From Candidatus Omnitrophota bacterium (lineage in GTDB: Bacteria; Omnitrophota; Gorgyraeia; Tantalellales; Tantalellaceae): a DNA stretch of 35,225 bases. A model generated the notes under the pieces. That model saw only the letters and a program-made list of their open reading frames with translations. It did no database searches and was not told where the DNA came from. The translations under genes and the position numbers were made by a program. The stretch spans positions 1-35,225 of the forward strand of contig SLID01000129.1 of the NCBI GenBank assembly GCA_007135805.1. The letters run 5' to 3'. This document shows, one piece after another, positions 26,843-35,225 of the stretch. Within the stretch, counting starts at the first letter, position 1; the number at the start of each line of letters is the position of its first letter.

Positions 26843-27598
26843 ATGGAAAAAAGACTCCAGAACATTCTAGCTCTTTCAGGAGTGGCCTCGCGAAGGGCGT
26901 CAGCTGAACTTATTCTGGGAGGATTTGTAGAAGTGGATGGTAGGGTCGTCAGGGAAAAGGGCCTGAGGCTGGACCCCGAAAAACACCGCATTAAGGTCAA
27001 GGGAAAAGAGATAGGCGCCCCGGAAAAGAAATACTATTTTTTGCTGAATAAACCTCCCGGTTACATATCAACGGTCTCCGATACTCATGGAAGAAGAAAG
27101 GTTCTGGATCTTTTCGCCGATATCCCGGCCAGGTTGTATCCGGTAGGGCGGCTAGATAAGGATACCACCGGAGTTCTTATAGTCACGAACGACGGTGAAC
27201 TGGCCCACCGTCTCGCTCATCCTGGATATGAGGTTGAAAAAGAATACCGGGTTACCGTGGATAAGGCCCTGGACAAAATAACTATCACTCGGATGTCAGA
27301 GGGGGTCGATATTGAAGGGAAAAAAACGTCTCCCTGCTTGATAAAAGCGGCCGGCGGCTCTAAGGATAAGAACGTATATAGCGTGAGATTGCACGAGGGC
27401 CGGAAAAGGCAGATAAAGAAAATGTTCGAGTCTGTGGGAGCGGTGGTCCGAGAACTTGATCGGGTCAAGTACGCCGGATTATCCTGTAAAAGTGTACCGG
27501 TGGGGTCACGGCGGGAACTCACGCGCGATGAGGTGACAAGATTGAAAAAGATATGCCGGAATAAACGCCGGCGCGGGGATAAACATGAAGGATCTTGA
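26843..27598 (+). CDS. rluB: 23S rRNA pseudouridine synthase, RluB/RsuA family
   Basis: An N-terminal S4 RNA-binding domain (MEKRLQNILALSGVASRRAS onward) is joined to an RsuA-type pseudouridine synthase domain. The catalytic Asp is in the signature GRLDKDTTGVLIVTNDG (about residues 102-118). NKPPGYISTVSD and the C-terminal EGRKRQIKKMFE are family motifs. The 251-aa length and S4 domain fit RluB-type enzymes. Exact site specificity (RluB, RluE, RluF or RsuA) is not certain. It overlaps nadC by 14 nt. Confidence 0.88.
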   Translation: MEKRLQNILALSGVASRRASAELILGGFVEVDGRVVREKGLRLDPEKHRIKVKGKEIGAPEKKYYFLLNKPPGYISTVSDTHGRRKVLDLFADIPARLYPVGRLDKDTTGVLIVTNDGELAHRLAHPGYEVEKEYRVTVDKALDKITITRMSEGVDIEGKKTSPCLIKAAGGSKDKNVYSVRLHEGRKRQIKKMFESVGAVVRELDRVKYAGLSCKSVPVGSRRELTRDEVTRLKKICRNKRRRGDKHEGS

Positions 27599-28481
27599 TA
27601 AAAAGAGGGTGGACGCCATAGTCAGATTCGCTCTTAAGGAAGATGTCTGGACAGGCGACATCACCAGTCAGGCGGTACTGGACAGGTTCATTTCCGCTGA
27701 TGGTGTCATAGTTTCGCGCCAGAACGCCGTTCTATGCGGTGTTGACATTGCCGAGAGGGTGTTCACAGCTGTTGACTGTTCGACGAAGTTCCGGACTAAT
27801 GCCTCCGATGGTGATATTATACGCCCGGGCATGGAGATAGCGTTCGTGGAAGGTGACGCTCATTCAATATTGAAGGCAGAACGTACCGCGCTCAACTTCA
27901 TGGGGCTTTTGAGCGGCGTAGCTTCGGCTACGCGTGAGCTTGTAGATGCCGTCAGAGGCACCGGGGTAGAGATCTACGACACAAGAAAGACCGTACCCCT
28001 TCACAGATATCTTCAGAAATACGCCGTTACGGTGGGCGGCGGTCAAAACCATAGAAAGGGCCTGTGGGACATGGTGCTTATCAAGGACAACCACATAAGG
28101 GCCTATTCCATGCAGACGGGTATCACCGACAGTACGGTGCTATTGCCTAAAATGATAGAAAGGGCCCGCTCAAGTGTTCAGAAGAATATCAGAGTGGAAG
28201 TTGAGGTTGAGACACTTGAGGAATGCGCGGCCGCTCTGGGTGCCCATCCCGACATAATAATGCTGGACAACATGCCGCCGGAAATGGTTGCCAGGGCCGT
28301 GGGTATCAGGAAAGACATGGGACTTGAGGGCAAGGTCTTGTTCGAGGTTTCCGGGGGAATAACTCTGGAAAATATAAAAGGATACGCCGCCAGCGGCGTG
28401 GAGATGATATCCTCGGGCGCTTTGACCTCTCAAGCGCGGTCCGTGGACCTCAGTTTAGAGATAATATTCCGGAAAAACTGA
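27585..28481 (+). CDS. nadC: Nicotinate-nucleotide pyrophosphorylase (carboxylating)
   Basis: Converts quinolinate and PRPP to nicotinate mononucleotide in de novo NAD synthesis. [15 protein letters not shown] is near the N-terminus, followed by [16 protein letters not shown] and YDTRKTVP (about 130). [20 protein letters not shown] (about 150-170) supplies the quinolinate and PRPP contacts, and [10 protein letters not shown] is near the end. Its 298 aa is normal. It overlaps rluB by 14 nt. nadA and nadB are not nearby. Confidence 0.96.
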   Translation: MKDLDKKRVDAIVRFALKEDVWTGDITSQAVLDRFISADGVIVSRQNAVLCGVDIAERVFTAVDCSTKFRTNASDGDIIRPGMEIAFVEGDAHSILKAERTALNFMGLLSGVASATRELVDAVRGTGVEIYDTRKTVPLHRYLQKYAVTVGGGQNHRKGLWDMVLIKDNHIRAYSMQTGITDSTVLLPKMIERARSSVQKNIRVEVEVETLEECAAALGAHPDIIMLDNMPPEMVARAVGIRKDMGLEGKVLFEVSGGITLENIKGYAASGVEMISSGALTSQARSVDLSLEIIFRKN

Positions 28482-28543
28482 AAAAGGCCGCTTTTCACGG
28501 TGCCGGTCTGTCGCCGGCGCGAATGTCAGGAGGGAATGGTCCG

Positions 28544-30529
28544 ATGGACAGGTTCAAACTGATCACCGATCTTGTTCCCGCGGGTGACCAGGCCGGAGCT
28601 ATAAGCCGTATGGCCGGTTCCATACTGTCCGGAGAAAGGTTCCAGACGCTTTTGGGAGTCACGGGAAGCGGCAAAACGTTCACTATGGCGAATATAGTCG
28701 AACAAGTTAACCGCCCCACGCTGGTAATATCACACAACAAGACCCTTGCCGCCCAGCTTTACGCCGAATTCAAAACTTTTTTTCCGGAAAACGCCGTGGA
28801 ATATTTTGTAAGCTATTACGATTATTATCAGCCCGAAGCTTATGTGCCGCAGACGGATGTTTATATTGAAAAAGACGCGTCGATAAACGATGATATCGAC
28901 CGCCTGCGGCTTTCCGCTACCAGTTCTCTTTTTTCGAGAAGAGATGTCCTGGTTGTAGCCAGTGTTTCCTGCATATACGGTCTTGGTTCTCCGGAAGATT
29001 ATTCCTCTATGCTGGTCTCTCTGGAGACCGGGCAGGAAGCCTCGCGCGATAAAGTGGTAAGGGAGCTTGTTGACATACAGTACGAGCGTAACGACATCGC
29101 CCCTGAAAGGGGCAAGTTCAGGGTGCGGGGGGATATAGTCGAGATATTCCCGGCATACAGGCAGACATCATGCCGTGTGGAGTTCTTCGGGGATGAGATA
29201 ACCCGTATATCCGAAATAGACCCGTTGACCGGGGATCTTATCTCTAAACTTGAAAAAGTCGCCGTTTATCCCGCTAAACACTTTGTGACCACGGTCGACA
29301 AGATAGAAAAGGCGGCGACATCCATAGAAGAGGAACTCGAGGAGCGTCTGGTGGAACTCAGGAGAGAGGGAAAACTTCTGGAAGCCCAGCGCTTGGAGAG
29401 CCGTACGCGTTATGATCTTGATATGCTGCGTGAACTGGGATATTGTAACGGCATCGAGAATTATTCAAGGCATATTTCGGGGAGGCCGCCCGGGAGCAGG
29501 CCATGGTGTCTTCTCGATTATTTTGACGATGATTTTCTGGTTATAATAGATGAATCGCATGTCACCTTACCGCAGATAAGGGCCATGTATAACGGCGATC
29601 AGGCCAGAAAAAAAACCCTTGTCGAGTATGGTTTCAGGCTGCCTTCGGCGCTGGACAACCGTCCTCTTAAGTATGAGGAATTCATGGAAGAGGTGAATGA
29701 GCTGATGTTCGTTTCGGCTACGCCCGGGGAATATGAGTTGACCCGAAGTTCTATCGTAGCCGAGCAGGTCATAAGGCCCACCGGTCTTATGGATCCTGTC
29801 ATATCGGTGAGGCCCACCGAAGGCCAGATAAATGATATAATCTCCGAAGTGCGGAAAAGAGCGGAAAAGAACGAGAGGGTACTGGTTACCACAATAACAA
29901 AGCGTCTTGCCGAAGAGCTTACGGAATATCTAAAAAAAATGGACCTTCGCGTGCGCTATCTGCATTCGGAAATAAACGCCCTGGAAAGGATAGAGATAAT
30001 ACGGGACCTGCGGCTGGGCAAATTCGATTGCCTGGTGGGAATAAACCTTCTGAGAGAAGGAATAGACCTGCCCGAGGTCTCGCTTGTAGCTGTCCTGGAC
30101 GCGGACAAGGAGGGCTTCTTAAGAAGCGGGACTTCCTTGATACAGGTCGCGGGGCGCGCCGCGAGGAACGTGAACGGGGAAGTCATCTTTTACGCCGACA
30201 CGGTGACTTCTTCCATGAAAGAGACTATCGATGTCACGCGTAAAAGAAGAGAAAAACAGGAAAAGTATAACCTTGAGAACGGCATAAAACCCACCACGAT
30301 AAAAAAGGCCATAACCGAAGGTATCGAGGCGTATAAGAAGGCAAGAGAGATCGTCGAGGGTGTTACGGGACGTTCCGGCGAGGAATACGACGCTCTCGAG
30401 GTTCTGGCGGAACTGGAACGAGACATGGAAATGGCCGCCAGAAATCTCCAGTTTGAAAAAGCCATAGAGTACAGGGACCAGATAGACAAGCTGAGAAAAA
30501 AGATAAAAGCGGAGGAGGAACTGTCATGA
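28544..30529 (+). CDS. uvrB: Excinuclease ABC subunit B
   Basis: Damage-verification helicase-like subunit of nucleotide excision repair. Walker [14 protein letters not shown] is near residues 38-50. The beta-hairpin region [15 protein letters not shown], the DEAD-like IIDESHV and the helicase motifs [13 protein letters not shown] and QVAGRAARN are all present. A C-terminal UVR domain (about the last 40 residues) binds UvrC or UvrA. The track start at 28523 has an alternative: AGGAGGG (28528-28534) is ideally spaced for the ATG at 28544 (661 aa), which I prefer. It overlaps the next gene by ATGA. Confidence 0.97.
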   Translation: MDRFKLITDLVPAGDQAGAISRMAGSILSGERFQTLLGVTGSGKTFTMANIVEQVNRPTLVISHNKTLAAQLYAEFKTFFPENAVEYFVSYYDYYQPEAYVPQTDVYIEKDASINDDIDRLRLSATSSLFSRRDVLVVASVSCIYGLGSPEDYSSMLVSLETGQEASRDKVVRELVDIQYERNDIAPERGKFRVRGDIVEIFPAYRQTSCRVEFFGDEITRISEIDPLTGDLISKLEKVAVYPAKHFVTTVDKIEKAATSIEEELEERLVELRREGKLLEAQRLESRTRYDLDMLRELGYCNGIENYSRHISGRPPGSRPWCLLDYFDDDFLVIIDESHVTLPQIRAMYNGDQARKKTLVEYGFRLPSALDNRPLKYEEFMEEVNELMFVSATPGEYELTRSSIVAEQVIRPTGLMDPVISVRPTEGQINDIISEVRKRAEKNERVLVTTITKRLAEELTEYLKKMDLRVRYLHSEINALERIEIIRDLRLGKFDCLVGINLLREGIDLPEVSLVAVLDADKEGFLRSGTSLIQVAGRAARNVNGEVIFYADTVTSSMKETIDVTRKRREKQEKYNLENGIKPTTIKKAITEGIEAYKKAREIVEGVTGRSGEEYDALEVLAELERDMEMAARNLQFEKAIEYRDQIDKLRKKIKAEEELS

Positions 30530-31017
30530 AAAAATGTCCGGTTTGTAAAGAAATGTGTCAGGACGATGAGATCAAATGCCCGACGTGTGGAAAAGATCTC
30601 GGCGGGGAAACCGCCGTCGCGGCGGATCCCGATACCCGCCCGCTTGAGAGCAAGACCTCCCCGGAAGAGAAAAACGTGAAAACCGGCTATAACGCCCTGG
30701 CCATGTGGTGCCACCTGGGCACCTTCGCGGGCGTGTTTTTCCCGCTGGGCGGGAATTTTATAGCTCCGCTTATTATCTGGCTTCTTAAAAAGGACGAGGA
30801 CGCCCTGGTGGACGATCAGGGAAAAGAATCTATCAATTTCCAAATAAGCATATTTCTTTACGGGATCGTGGCGAGCTTGCTTATGGTTTTGATGGTCGGC
30901 ATATTCTTGCTTATGGCGTTGGGGCTTTTTGCCGTTATACAGGTCATAATGGCGTCTATCGCCGCGAGTAAAGGCGAAAAGTACAGGTATCCATTATGTA
31001 TAAGGTTGATCAAATGA
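30526..31017 (+). CDS. Zinc-ribbon plus DUF4870 membrane protein
   Basis: Two CxxC pairs at the N-terminus (CPVCKEMC...CPTCGKDL, residues 4-25) form a zinc ribbon. A charged linker of about 40 residues follows, then a DUF4870-like membrane domain: [27 protein letters not shown], the conserved [13 protein letters not shown], and further hydrophobic stretches to about residue 145. The function of DUF4870 proteins is not established. The ATG overlaps the uvrB stop, so the two are probably co-translated, but a link to DNA repair is not shown. Confidence 0.85.
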   Translation: MKKCPVCKEMCQDDEIKCPTCGKDLGGETAVAADPDTRPLESKTSPEEKNVKTGYNALAMWCHLGTFAGVFFPLGGNFIAPLIIWLLKKDEDALVDDQGKESINFQISIFLYGIVASLLMVLMVGIFLLMALGLFAVIQVIMASIAASKGEKYRYPLCIRLIK

Positions 31018-31060
31018 AAATTCCGGCCGGGGCCGTTTCGGATCCGGAAGGGGAGGTTTG

Positions 31061-31327
31061 ATGACAAGGGCGTTTGTTGAAACAATAGGTTTTATAGCGG
31101 GGATATGCACCACATTGTCTTTTATCCCCCAGATAGTAAAGATACTGAAGACAAGCAAGACCCGCGATATATCTTTCGTTATGTACGCGGTCCTTACAAT
31201 GGGTATTTTTCTCTGGATGGTTTACGGTATACTTCTGGGAGAACTCCCCCTGATCATAGCCAACGGCATATCGTTCATGTTCTGTCTTGCCATACTTACC
31301 ATGAAACTTGTATACGGGAGGAGGTGA
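31061..31327 (+). CDS. SemiSWEET-family sugar transporter
   Basis: A small membrane protein of 88 aa with three predicted helices and the PQ-loop-type motif FIPQIVKILKTSKTRDIS near residues 21-38, as in bacterial SemiSWEETs, which dimerise to form a sugar pore. WMVYGILLGELPLIIANGIS in the third-helix region matches the family. The track begins at a TTG at 31058; the ATG at 31061 after GGGAGG is more likely. The next gene (SDR) begins 4 nt after the stop. Transported sugar unknown. Confidence 0.88.
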   Translation: MTRAFVETIGFIAGICTTLSFIPQIVKILKTSKTRDISFVMYAVLTMGIFLWMVYGILLGELPLIIANGISFMFCLAILTMKLVYGRR

Positions 31328-31331
31328 CGCC

Positions 31332-32333
31332 GTGAAAATACTGGTAACCGGAGCTACGGGATTTATAGGGTTCGATCTTACGCGCAAGCTGGCCGGGAAA
31401 AAGCATGACATCCTGTGTTCTGTGAGAAAAACGAGTAATGTCTCGAAACTTCGGGAGCTGGGAGTCTCTCTGGCCGAATCTGACATTACCGATGAAAGTT
31501 CCTTTCAGGACCTGGTAGCTTCTTTTCGGCCTGACGCGGTGTATCATTGCGCGGCCAGGGTATGGGATGCCGACTGGGAACGGCTTTTTACGGACAACGT
31601 TAAAGGAACTTCCGTAGTATGCCGGGCCTGCCATGAACACGGGACAGAGAAGTTCATCTATTTAAGCTCGGTTTCTGTGGTAAGCGGGAACGACGCTGTT
31701 CCTCTCACTGATGATCTTGAGTACAAGTCATCTGACGCTTATGGACGGTCCAAGGCGGAAGCGGAAAAGATAGTCATATCTTACAGAGAAAAAGGCCTGA
31801 AAGCGTCTATTTTAAGGCCTTGCATGGTTTACGGCGAAGATGAGCCTCACGCGTTGGACGGGATAATGAAGTCCATAATGTCAAGGAAGATACCCGTACT
31901 TGATGTCCCCCAGATGGATGCAAGGCTCGCTCTGGTTTACGTGGGAAATGTCACTGATGTCCTTTTGCTTGCGCTTGATCGCGACGAGGCTTTTGAGGGG
32001 ACTTTCATGGTGGCCGACAAGGAGATAATAAGCGCGAGGAAGTTTGTCGAGATAATAGCTGACGAGCTCGGGGCGAAACGGCCTTTTAGAATACCCGGGT
32101 GGATGGTCGGGGCCGCAAAACTGCTTCCGCCGGTTCGCGGAAAAATGAGCAGATTGTTCAAGGACAGGGTCTATGATATATCCAGGATGACCGATATCCT
32201 GGGGTATGTTCCCAGAGTTTCCACGGAAGAGGGCCTGAGGCGTACGGCGAGGCATTGGAAAGACTCCAGAAACGAATATGTATGCGACAATACCGGATCG
32301 CCGTTAAAATCACTTCCGGGACAAGGCACGTAA
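31332..32333 (+). CDS. NAD(P)-dependent epimerase/dehydratase-like protein (extended SDR)
   Basis: Extended short-chain dehydrogenase/reductase. The nucleotide-binding motif VTGATGFIG is at residues 5-13. The catalytic YxxxK is Y137-GRS-K141, with YLSSVSVV supplying the upstream Ser. RPCMVYGEDEPH follows, as in sugar-nucleotide epimerases and 3-beta-hydroxysteroid dehydrogenase-like reductases. I start at the GTG at 31332, with GGAGGAGG upstream and within the end of the SemiSWEET gene; the track's TTG at 31308 lies further inside it. The substrate cannot be named. Its pairing with a sugar transporter gene might hint at sugar metabolism, but that is inference. Confidence 0.85.
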   Translation: MKILVTGATGFIGFDLTRKLAGKKHDILCSVRKTSNVSKLRELGVSLAESDITDESSFQDLVASFRPDAVYHCAARVWDADWERLFTDNVKGTSVVCRACHEHGTEKFIYLSSVSVVSGNDAVPLTDDLEYKSSDAYGRSKAEAEKIVISYREKGLKASILRPCMVYGEDEPHALDGIMKSIMSRKIPVLDVPQMDARLALVYVGNVTDVLLLALDRDEAFEGTFMVADKEIISARKFVEIIADELGAKRPFRIPGWMVGAAKLLPPVRGKMSRLFKDRVYDISRMTDILGYVPRVSTEEGLRRTARHWKDSRNEYVCDNTGSPLKSLPGQGT

Positions 32334-32357
32334 AAGTCTGTTTTTGAAGGGGGAGAG

Positions 32358-33272
32358 GTGTCGAGTATAACCGTTACTGTATTGGGTTCCACAGCCGGTG
32401 TTCCTACCAGAGAAAGGGGGCATACGGCTATTTATCTCAGGCATGAGAGCTCCTCGGTTTTTTCCTGTCTTTTCGATTGCGGGGAAGGGACCCAGCGCCA
32501 GATGCTTAAAGCGGGTATCGGGATAAACAGCGTTGATATGATATTCGTAACCCACTGGCACGGAGATCACTGCCTCGGGATACCCGGCATCATCGATACT
32601 ATGGGTTTTGAGGGAAGAGAGAGACCACTCGTGGTGTACGGGCCAAAAGCCCGCAAAATGCTTTCCAGAAGCGGTTTATTGATATCCCGGAGCAAGTTTA
32701 AAGTTATCGTGAGGGATGTGCCATACCGGGGAAAAAAGATAACGGAAATATTTCAAACACCTTATATCACGTTACTGTCCGCGCCGGTGTGTCATGGCCT
32801 TCCGGCGGTCTGTTACGCTTTCAGGGAGAACGACAGATTATCGATAGATATTGAAAAGGCCGTGAGCGCCGGTTTCAGGGAAAACGACAGGATGTTGGGC
32901 GTCCTGAGGGAAAAGGGAAGTTGTGTTGTCCAGGGAAAACGCGTTAAACTGGAAGACGTGTCAAATGTTGTAAAAGGCCGGAAGGTGGTGTTTTCCGGAG
33001 ATACCGAGATATGCGGAACTCTGAGGGAGATGGCCCGGGGAGCCGACCTTCTTATACAGGACTGCACTTATCTGGAATTTCCCGGTGAAAACAGGCCTCA
33101 CTGTCACGCTTCTTTACCTGAAATAGTCGAAATGACCGGCGGCCTGGATGTTAAGAAGGTTTTGCTGACGCATTTCAGCCGTAAATATTCCGACAGCGGA
33201 GTAGTGCGCGGGGCCGTTGAGAAATATGATGGTTTTCAAGCCGCGGAAGACCTTTGTGTGGTGGAGGTTTGA
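32358..33272 (+). CDS. rnz: Ribonuclease Z
   Basis: Metallo-beta-lactamase-fold endonuclease that removes tRNA 3' trailers. The N-terminus VTVLGSTAGVPT and FDCGEGTQRQML are RNase Z hallmarks. The zinc motif is HWHGDH (H66-H71), with Trp where many have Leu. GFEGRERPLVVYGP matches the exosite region, and VFSGDT, the His in HCHAS and the C-terminal THFSRKYSD complete the active site. The start is GTG (32358) after GGGGGAGAG; 304 aa is the short-form length. tRNA-Pro in this window encodes its own CCA, but other tRNAs may need Rnz. Confidence 0.93.
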   Translation: MSSITVTVLGSTAGVPTRERGHTAIYLRHESSSVFSCLFDCGEGTQRQMLKAGIGINSVDMIFVTHWHGDHCLGIPGIIDTMGFEGRERPLVVYGPKARKMLSRSGLLISRSKFKVIVRDVPYRGKKITEIFQTPYITLLSAPVCHGLPAVCYAFRENDRLSIDIEKAVSAGFRENDRMLGVLREKGSCVVQGKRVKLEDVSNVVKGRKVVFSGDTEICGTLREMARGADLLIQDCTYLEFPGENRPHCHASLPEIVEMTGGLDVKKVLLTHFSRKYSDSGVVRGAVEKYDGFQAAEDLCVVEV

Positions 33273-33286
33273 TCGATATTTACGCG

Positions 33287-33298
33287 ACAGATATCTGT
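33287..33298. promoter_or_regulatory. 12-bp perfect palindrome between rnz and queH
   Basis: ACAGATATCTGT reads the same on both strands and lies in the 53-nt gap between rnz and queH, with CGCG on either side at unequal distance. Such a site could bind a dimeric regulator, but it is a single copy and may be chance. Confidence 0.25.
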
Positions 33299-33325
33299 TA
33301 CTCGCGCTCCGGAGGATAAACTGAG

Positions 33326-33901
33326 ATGAAAGTTTTATTGCATATGTGCTGCGGGATATGCGCGATACCGGCGGTCGAGAAACTGCTTTGCGATGGATAT
33401 ACAATAACCGGATTTTTTTATAACCCCAATATCCATCCAGTTGACGAGTACCAGAGAAGGCTGGAGGCGGCCCGTAAAGTCTCCGGCGAATGGGGTTTTG
33501 AGCTTGTAGAGGGCAAATATGACAGAGAAAAGTGGTTTGAGGCGGTGCGCGGCCATGAGTATGAAAAGGAGGGAGGGGAAAGATGCCTTATCTGTTACCG
33601 GTTGAGGCTCGAGAAAACTTATGAATACGCTAAGAGGCATATGTACGACGCTTTTACCACCACTCTTACATCAAGTCCCATGAAAGATGTTTCAGCGATA
33701 AACCGGATAGGAGGGGATATCGGGGGAGACAGGTTCATACGGGCCGACTTCAAGAAGAACGGCGCTCTCGAGAGAGCGTCCGTGTTGTCGCGTGAGATGG
33801 GGTTATACCGCCAGGGATATTGCGGGTGCGTTTACGGTCACGAACAGCAGATGTTGAAGGAGGAACGAACGCGCGGAAATGAAAGTGAAAAAAAACAGTA
33901 A
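33326..33901 (+). CDS. queH: Epoxyqueuosine reductase QueH
   Basis: QueH (formerly DUF208) performs the last step of queuosine synthesis in tRNA wobble position 34, replacing the unrelated QueG. The N-terminal HMCCGICAIP has the vicinal Cys pair (C8, C9) and C12. ERCLICYRLRLEKT supplies further Cys, and YCGCVYGHEQQ is the C-terminal signature. FFYNPNIHP and TTLTSSPMKD are also conserved in the family. Its 191 aa is normal. GGAGGATAAACTGAG precedes the ATG. It overlaps tilS by 23 nt. Confidence 0.93.
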   Translation: MKVLLHMCCGICAIPAVEKLLCDGYTITGFFYNPNIHPVDEYQRRLEAARKVSGEWGFELVEGKYDREKWFEAVRGHEYEKEGGERCLICYRLRLEKTYEYAKRHMYDAFTTTLTSSPMKDVSAINRIGGDIGGDRFIRADFKKNGALERASVLSREMGLYRQGYCGCVYGHEQQMLKEERTRGNESEKKQ

Positions 33902-34916
33902 AAAAGCGTATACGGATCTCCTGAAGAGTGTCCGGGATACGGTATGCCACTACGATATGATCGGGAAAGGCGACCGCTTACTCGTGGGTGTATCGGGTGG
34001 GGCGGACTCCGTGGCGCTTATACTGGCCCTCAAGGCTCTCGGCCCCGCTCTTGGTATAGAACTTGTGGCGGCCAATCTGGACCACAGGGTGAGAGGCAGG
34101 GAATCAGCCGCTGAATCTTTGTTCGTGAGGGAGCTGATCCAGGATATCGGTCTCGAGTGCGTGTCCGGGAAGTTAAAACCATTGAAAAATACCTCTTCCG
34201 GGCCTTCTCTTGAAGAGAAACTTCGCCGCGCGCGATACAACTTTTTTACCCGGGCCGCTCGAAAAACGGGATGTAATGTCATCGCTACGGGGCACAATAT
34301 GGACGATCAGGCGGAAACCATGCTGATGAGGGTGCTAAAAGGATCTTCCGCGGACGGACTCTCGGGTATCCCTCCCGTGCGATCAGAGAGCGGTATCAGG
34401 GTCGTAAGGCCTCTTATAAGAACGTCGAGAGCGGAGATAATATCGTTCCTGAGCGCCGCGTCCCGGGAATATGTAACCGACAGCTCAAATTACGACACCA
34501 GGTTCCTTCGTAACCGTATACGGTCGGAGGTCCTGCCGTATCTTGAAAAGATCAATCCCGGGATAAAAGAAGCCCTTGTCAACATATCGGATTCGGTCAG
34601 GGACGAACTGTCTTTTTCGTCAGCTGTACGCAAAGAAAAAGTGGAGAGGATAGTCGGGCGTTCCGGTCCGGCTCTCTCTGTGGGTTTAAAGGAATATGCC
34701 GGCGAGGTCCCGGCGCTGCGGAGAGAGATCTTTAAAACGCTTTTCAGCGGCGCGGGCGGTAATATAAAAAAACTGGCTTACAGGCATTGGGTGCTCACGG
34801 ACCTTTTCGCCTGTTCTACGGACAAGGGCGGGTCGCTTGACCTGCCGGGCAATGTCAAAGTGGTGAAGAGGAAAGGTGTCTTGAGTTTCGTAAAGAAAGA
34901 AAAGCGGAAAGCCTAG
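33879..34916 (+). CDS. tilS: tRNA(Ile)-lysidine synthase
   Basis: Modifies C34 of the tRNA-Ile(CAU) to lysidine so that it reads AUA, an ATP-pyrophosphatase-type reaction. The P-loop GVSGGADSVALIL is at residues 37-49, followed by NLDHRVRG, EEKLRRARYNFF, GHNMDDQAETMLMR and LRNRIRSEVLPYL. Its 345 aa is short compared with the E. coli enzyme, suggesting a reduced C-terminal domain. Frequent ATA codons throughout this window make the enzyme's product important here. It overlaps queH by 23 nt. Confidence 0.95.
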   Translation: MKVKKNSKKAYTDLLKSVRDTVCHYDMIGKGDRLLVGVSGGADSVALILALKALGPALGIELVAANLDHRVRGRESAAESLFVRELIQDIGLECVSGKLKPLKNTSSGPSLEEKLRRARYNFFTRAARKTGCNVIATGHNMDDQAETMLMRVLKGSSADGLSGIPPVRSESGIRVVRPLIRTSRAEIISFLSAASREYVTDSSNYDTRFLRNRIRSEVLPYLEKINPGIKEALVNISDSVRDELSFSSAVRKEKVERIVGRSGPALSVGLKEYAGEVPALRREIFKTLFSGAGGNIKKLAYRHWVLTDLFACSTDKGGSLDLPGNVKVVKRKGVLSFVKKEKRKA

Positions 34917-34977
34917 ACCCTCGGCGGTCATCCTGAGGCAGCGGATACTGACAAACGTCTTTAACAGGAGGGGAAAA

Positions 34978-35225
34978 ATGAGAACGGCCGTAAAACTTAA
35001 ACAGTTCATAGCGGGAAATTGTTATTCATACATTCTTGTATCCAACGCGGAAGCTGTGGTGATAGATCCACACATAAGCCTGCTTAAAGAATACCTCGAT
35101 TATATAGACCGCAACAAGCTCAAGGTCAGGTATATAATCGATACCCATACTCACGCGGATCATTTTTCCCTGGCCGCGGTACTGAAAAAAAAGCTGAAAG
35201 TTCCGGTATTGATGCACGAAAAGGC
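34978..35225 (+). CDS. Metallo-beta-lactamase-fold hydrolase (partial, 3' end cut by window)
   Basis: The ORF starts at the ATG at 34978 after CAGGAGGGGAAAA and runs open to the end of the window (82 codons). It begins MRTAVKLKQFIAGNCYSYIL, then VVIDPH and the metal-binding motif DTHTHADHFS (HxHxDH, about residues 57-62). The THTHADH form resembles persulfide dioxygenase (ETHE1-like) and glyoxalase II-type members more than RNase Z. The remaining ligands are off the window, so the exact family is open. It begins 61 nt after tilS. Confidence 0.8.
   Translation, partial: MRTAVKLKQFIAGNCYSYILVSNAEAVVIDPHISLLKEYLDYIDRNKLKVRYIIDTHTHADHFSLAAVLKKKLKVPVLMHEK

Noticed and set aside
32358-34916. CRISPR or other defence system in the 3' part
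   Set aside because: No spaced direct repeats or Cas-like proteins; all ORFs there have clear housekeeping assignments.

Overview
The window is a dense bacterial chromosome segment. Every gene I can support lies on the + strand, most gaps are a few bases, and neighbouring genes often overlap by 4-23 nt. GC is moderate (60-base samples I counted inside core genes ran from about 42 to 60 %). Isoleucine ATA and arginine AGG/AGA codons are frequent. The gene order and the mix of bacterial housekeeping genes with an ApgM-type enzyme in the threonine cluster suggest an uncultured Gram-negative lineage such as Omnitrophota (PVC superphylum). That placement is an impression, not a demonstrated one.

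Layout. (1) 1-6577: tryptophan operon trpG(partial)-trpD-trpC-trpB2-trpF-trpB1-trpA, with two different tryptophan synthase beta subunits; trpE is not seen and may lie upstream. (2) 6585-8332: ruvX and an M16 zinc peptidase, ending at an AT-rich hairpin terminator. (3) 8379-15610: a new transcription unit from a sigma70-like promoter: rpe, a phosphohexomutase, lepA, lepB, pgsA, der, plsY. (4) 15611-16293: a short AT-rich cassette with its own extended -10 promoter, an unrecognised basic 119-aa protein, a possible 37-aa protein and a strong intrinsic terminator; it separates plsY from gpsA. (5) 16356-17474: a promoter placed so that gpsA mRNA would be nearly leaderless, gpsA, then tRNA-Pro(GGG). 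(6) 17535-26810: amino-acid genes hom, thrC, an apgM-like gene (candidate homoserine kinase), lysC, cimA, then valS. (7) 26843-32333: an rluB-type pseudouridine synthase, nadC, uvrB, a zinc-ribbon/DUF4870 membrane protein, a SemiSWEET transporter and an extended SDR. (8) 32358-35225: RNase Z, queH and tilS, all tRNA maturation genes, then the start of a metallo-beta-lactamase-fold protein cut by the window edge.

Together these encode tryptophan synthesis, the aspartate-to-threonine route with a citramalate entry to isoleucine, phosphatidylglycerol and phosphatidate synthesis (pgsA, plsY, gpsA), protein export, translation factors and tRNA processing. The window is mostly core genome. The parts least explained are the cassette at 15.6-16.3 kb, the leaderless-looking gpsA start, the ApgM-like gene standing where thrB would be expected, and the duplicated trpB. 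No CRISPR array, insertion sequence or prophage gene was seen.
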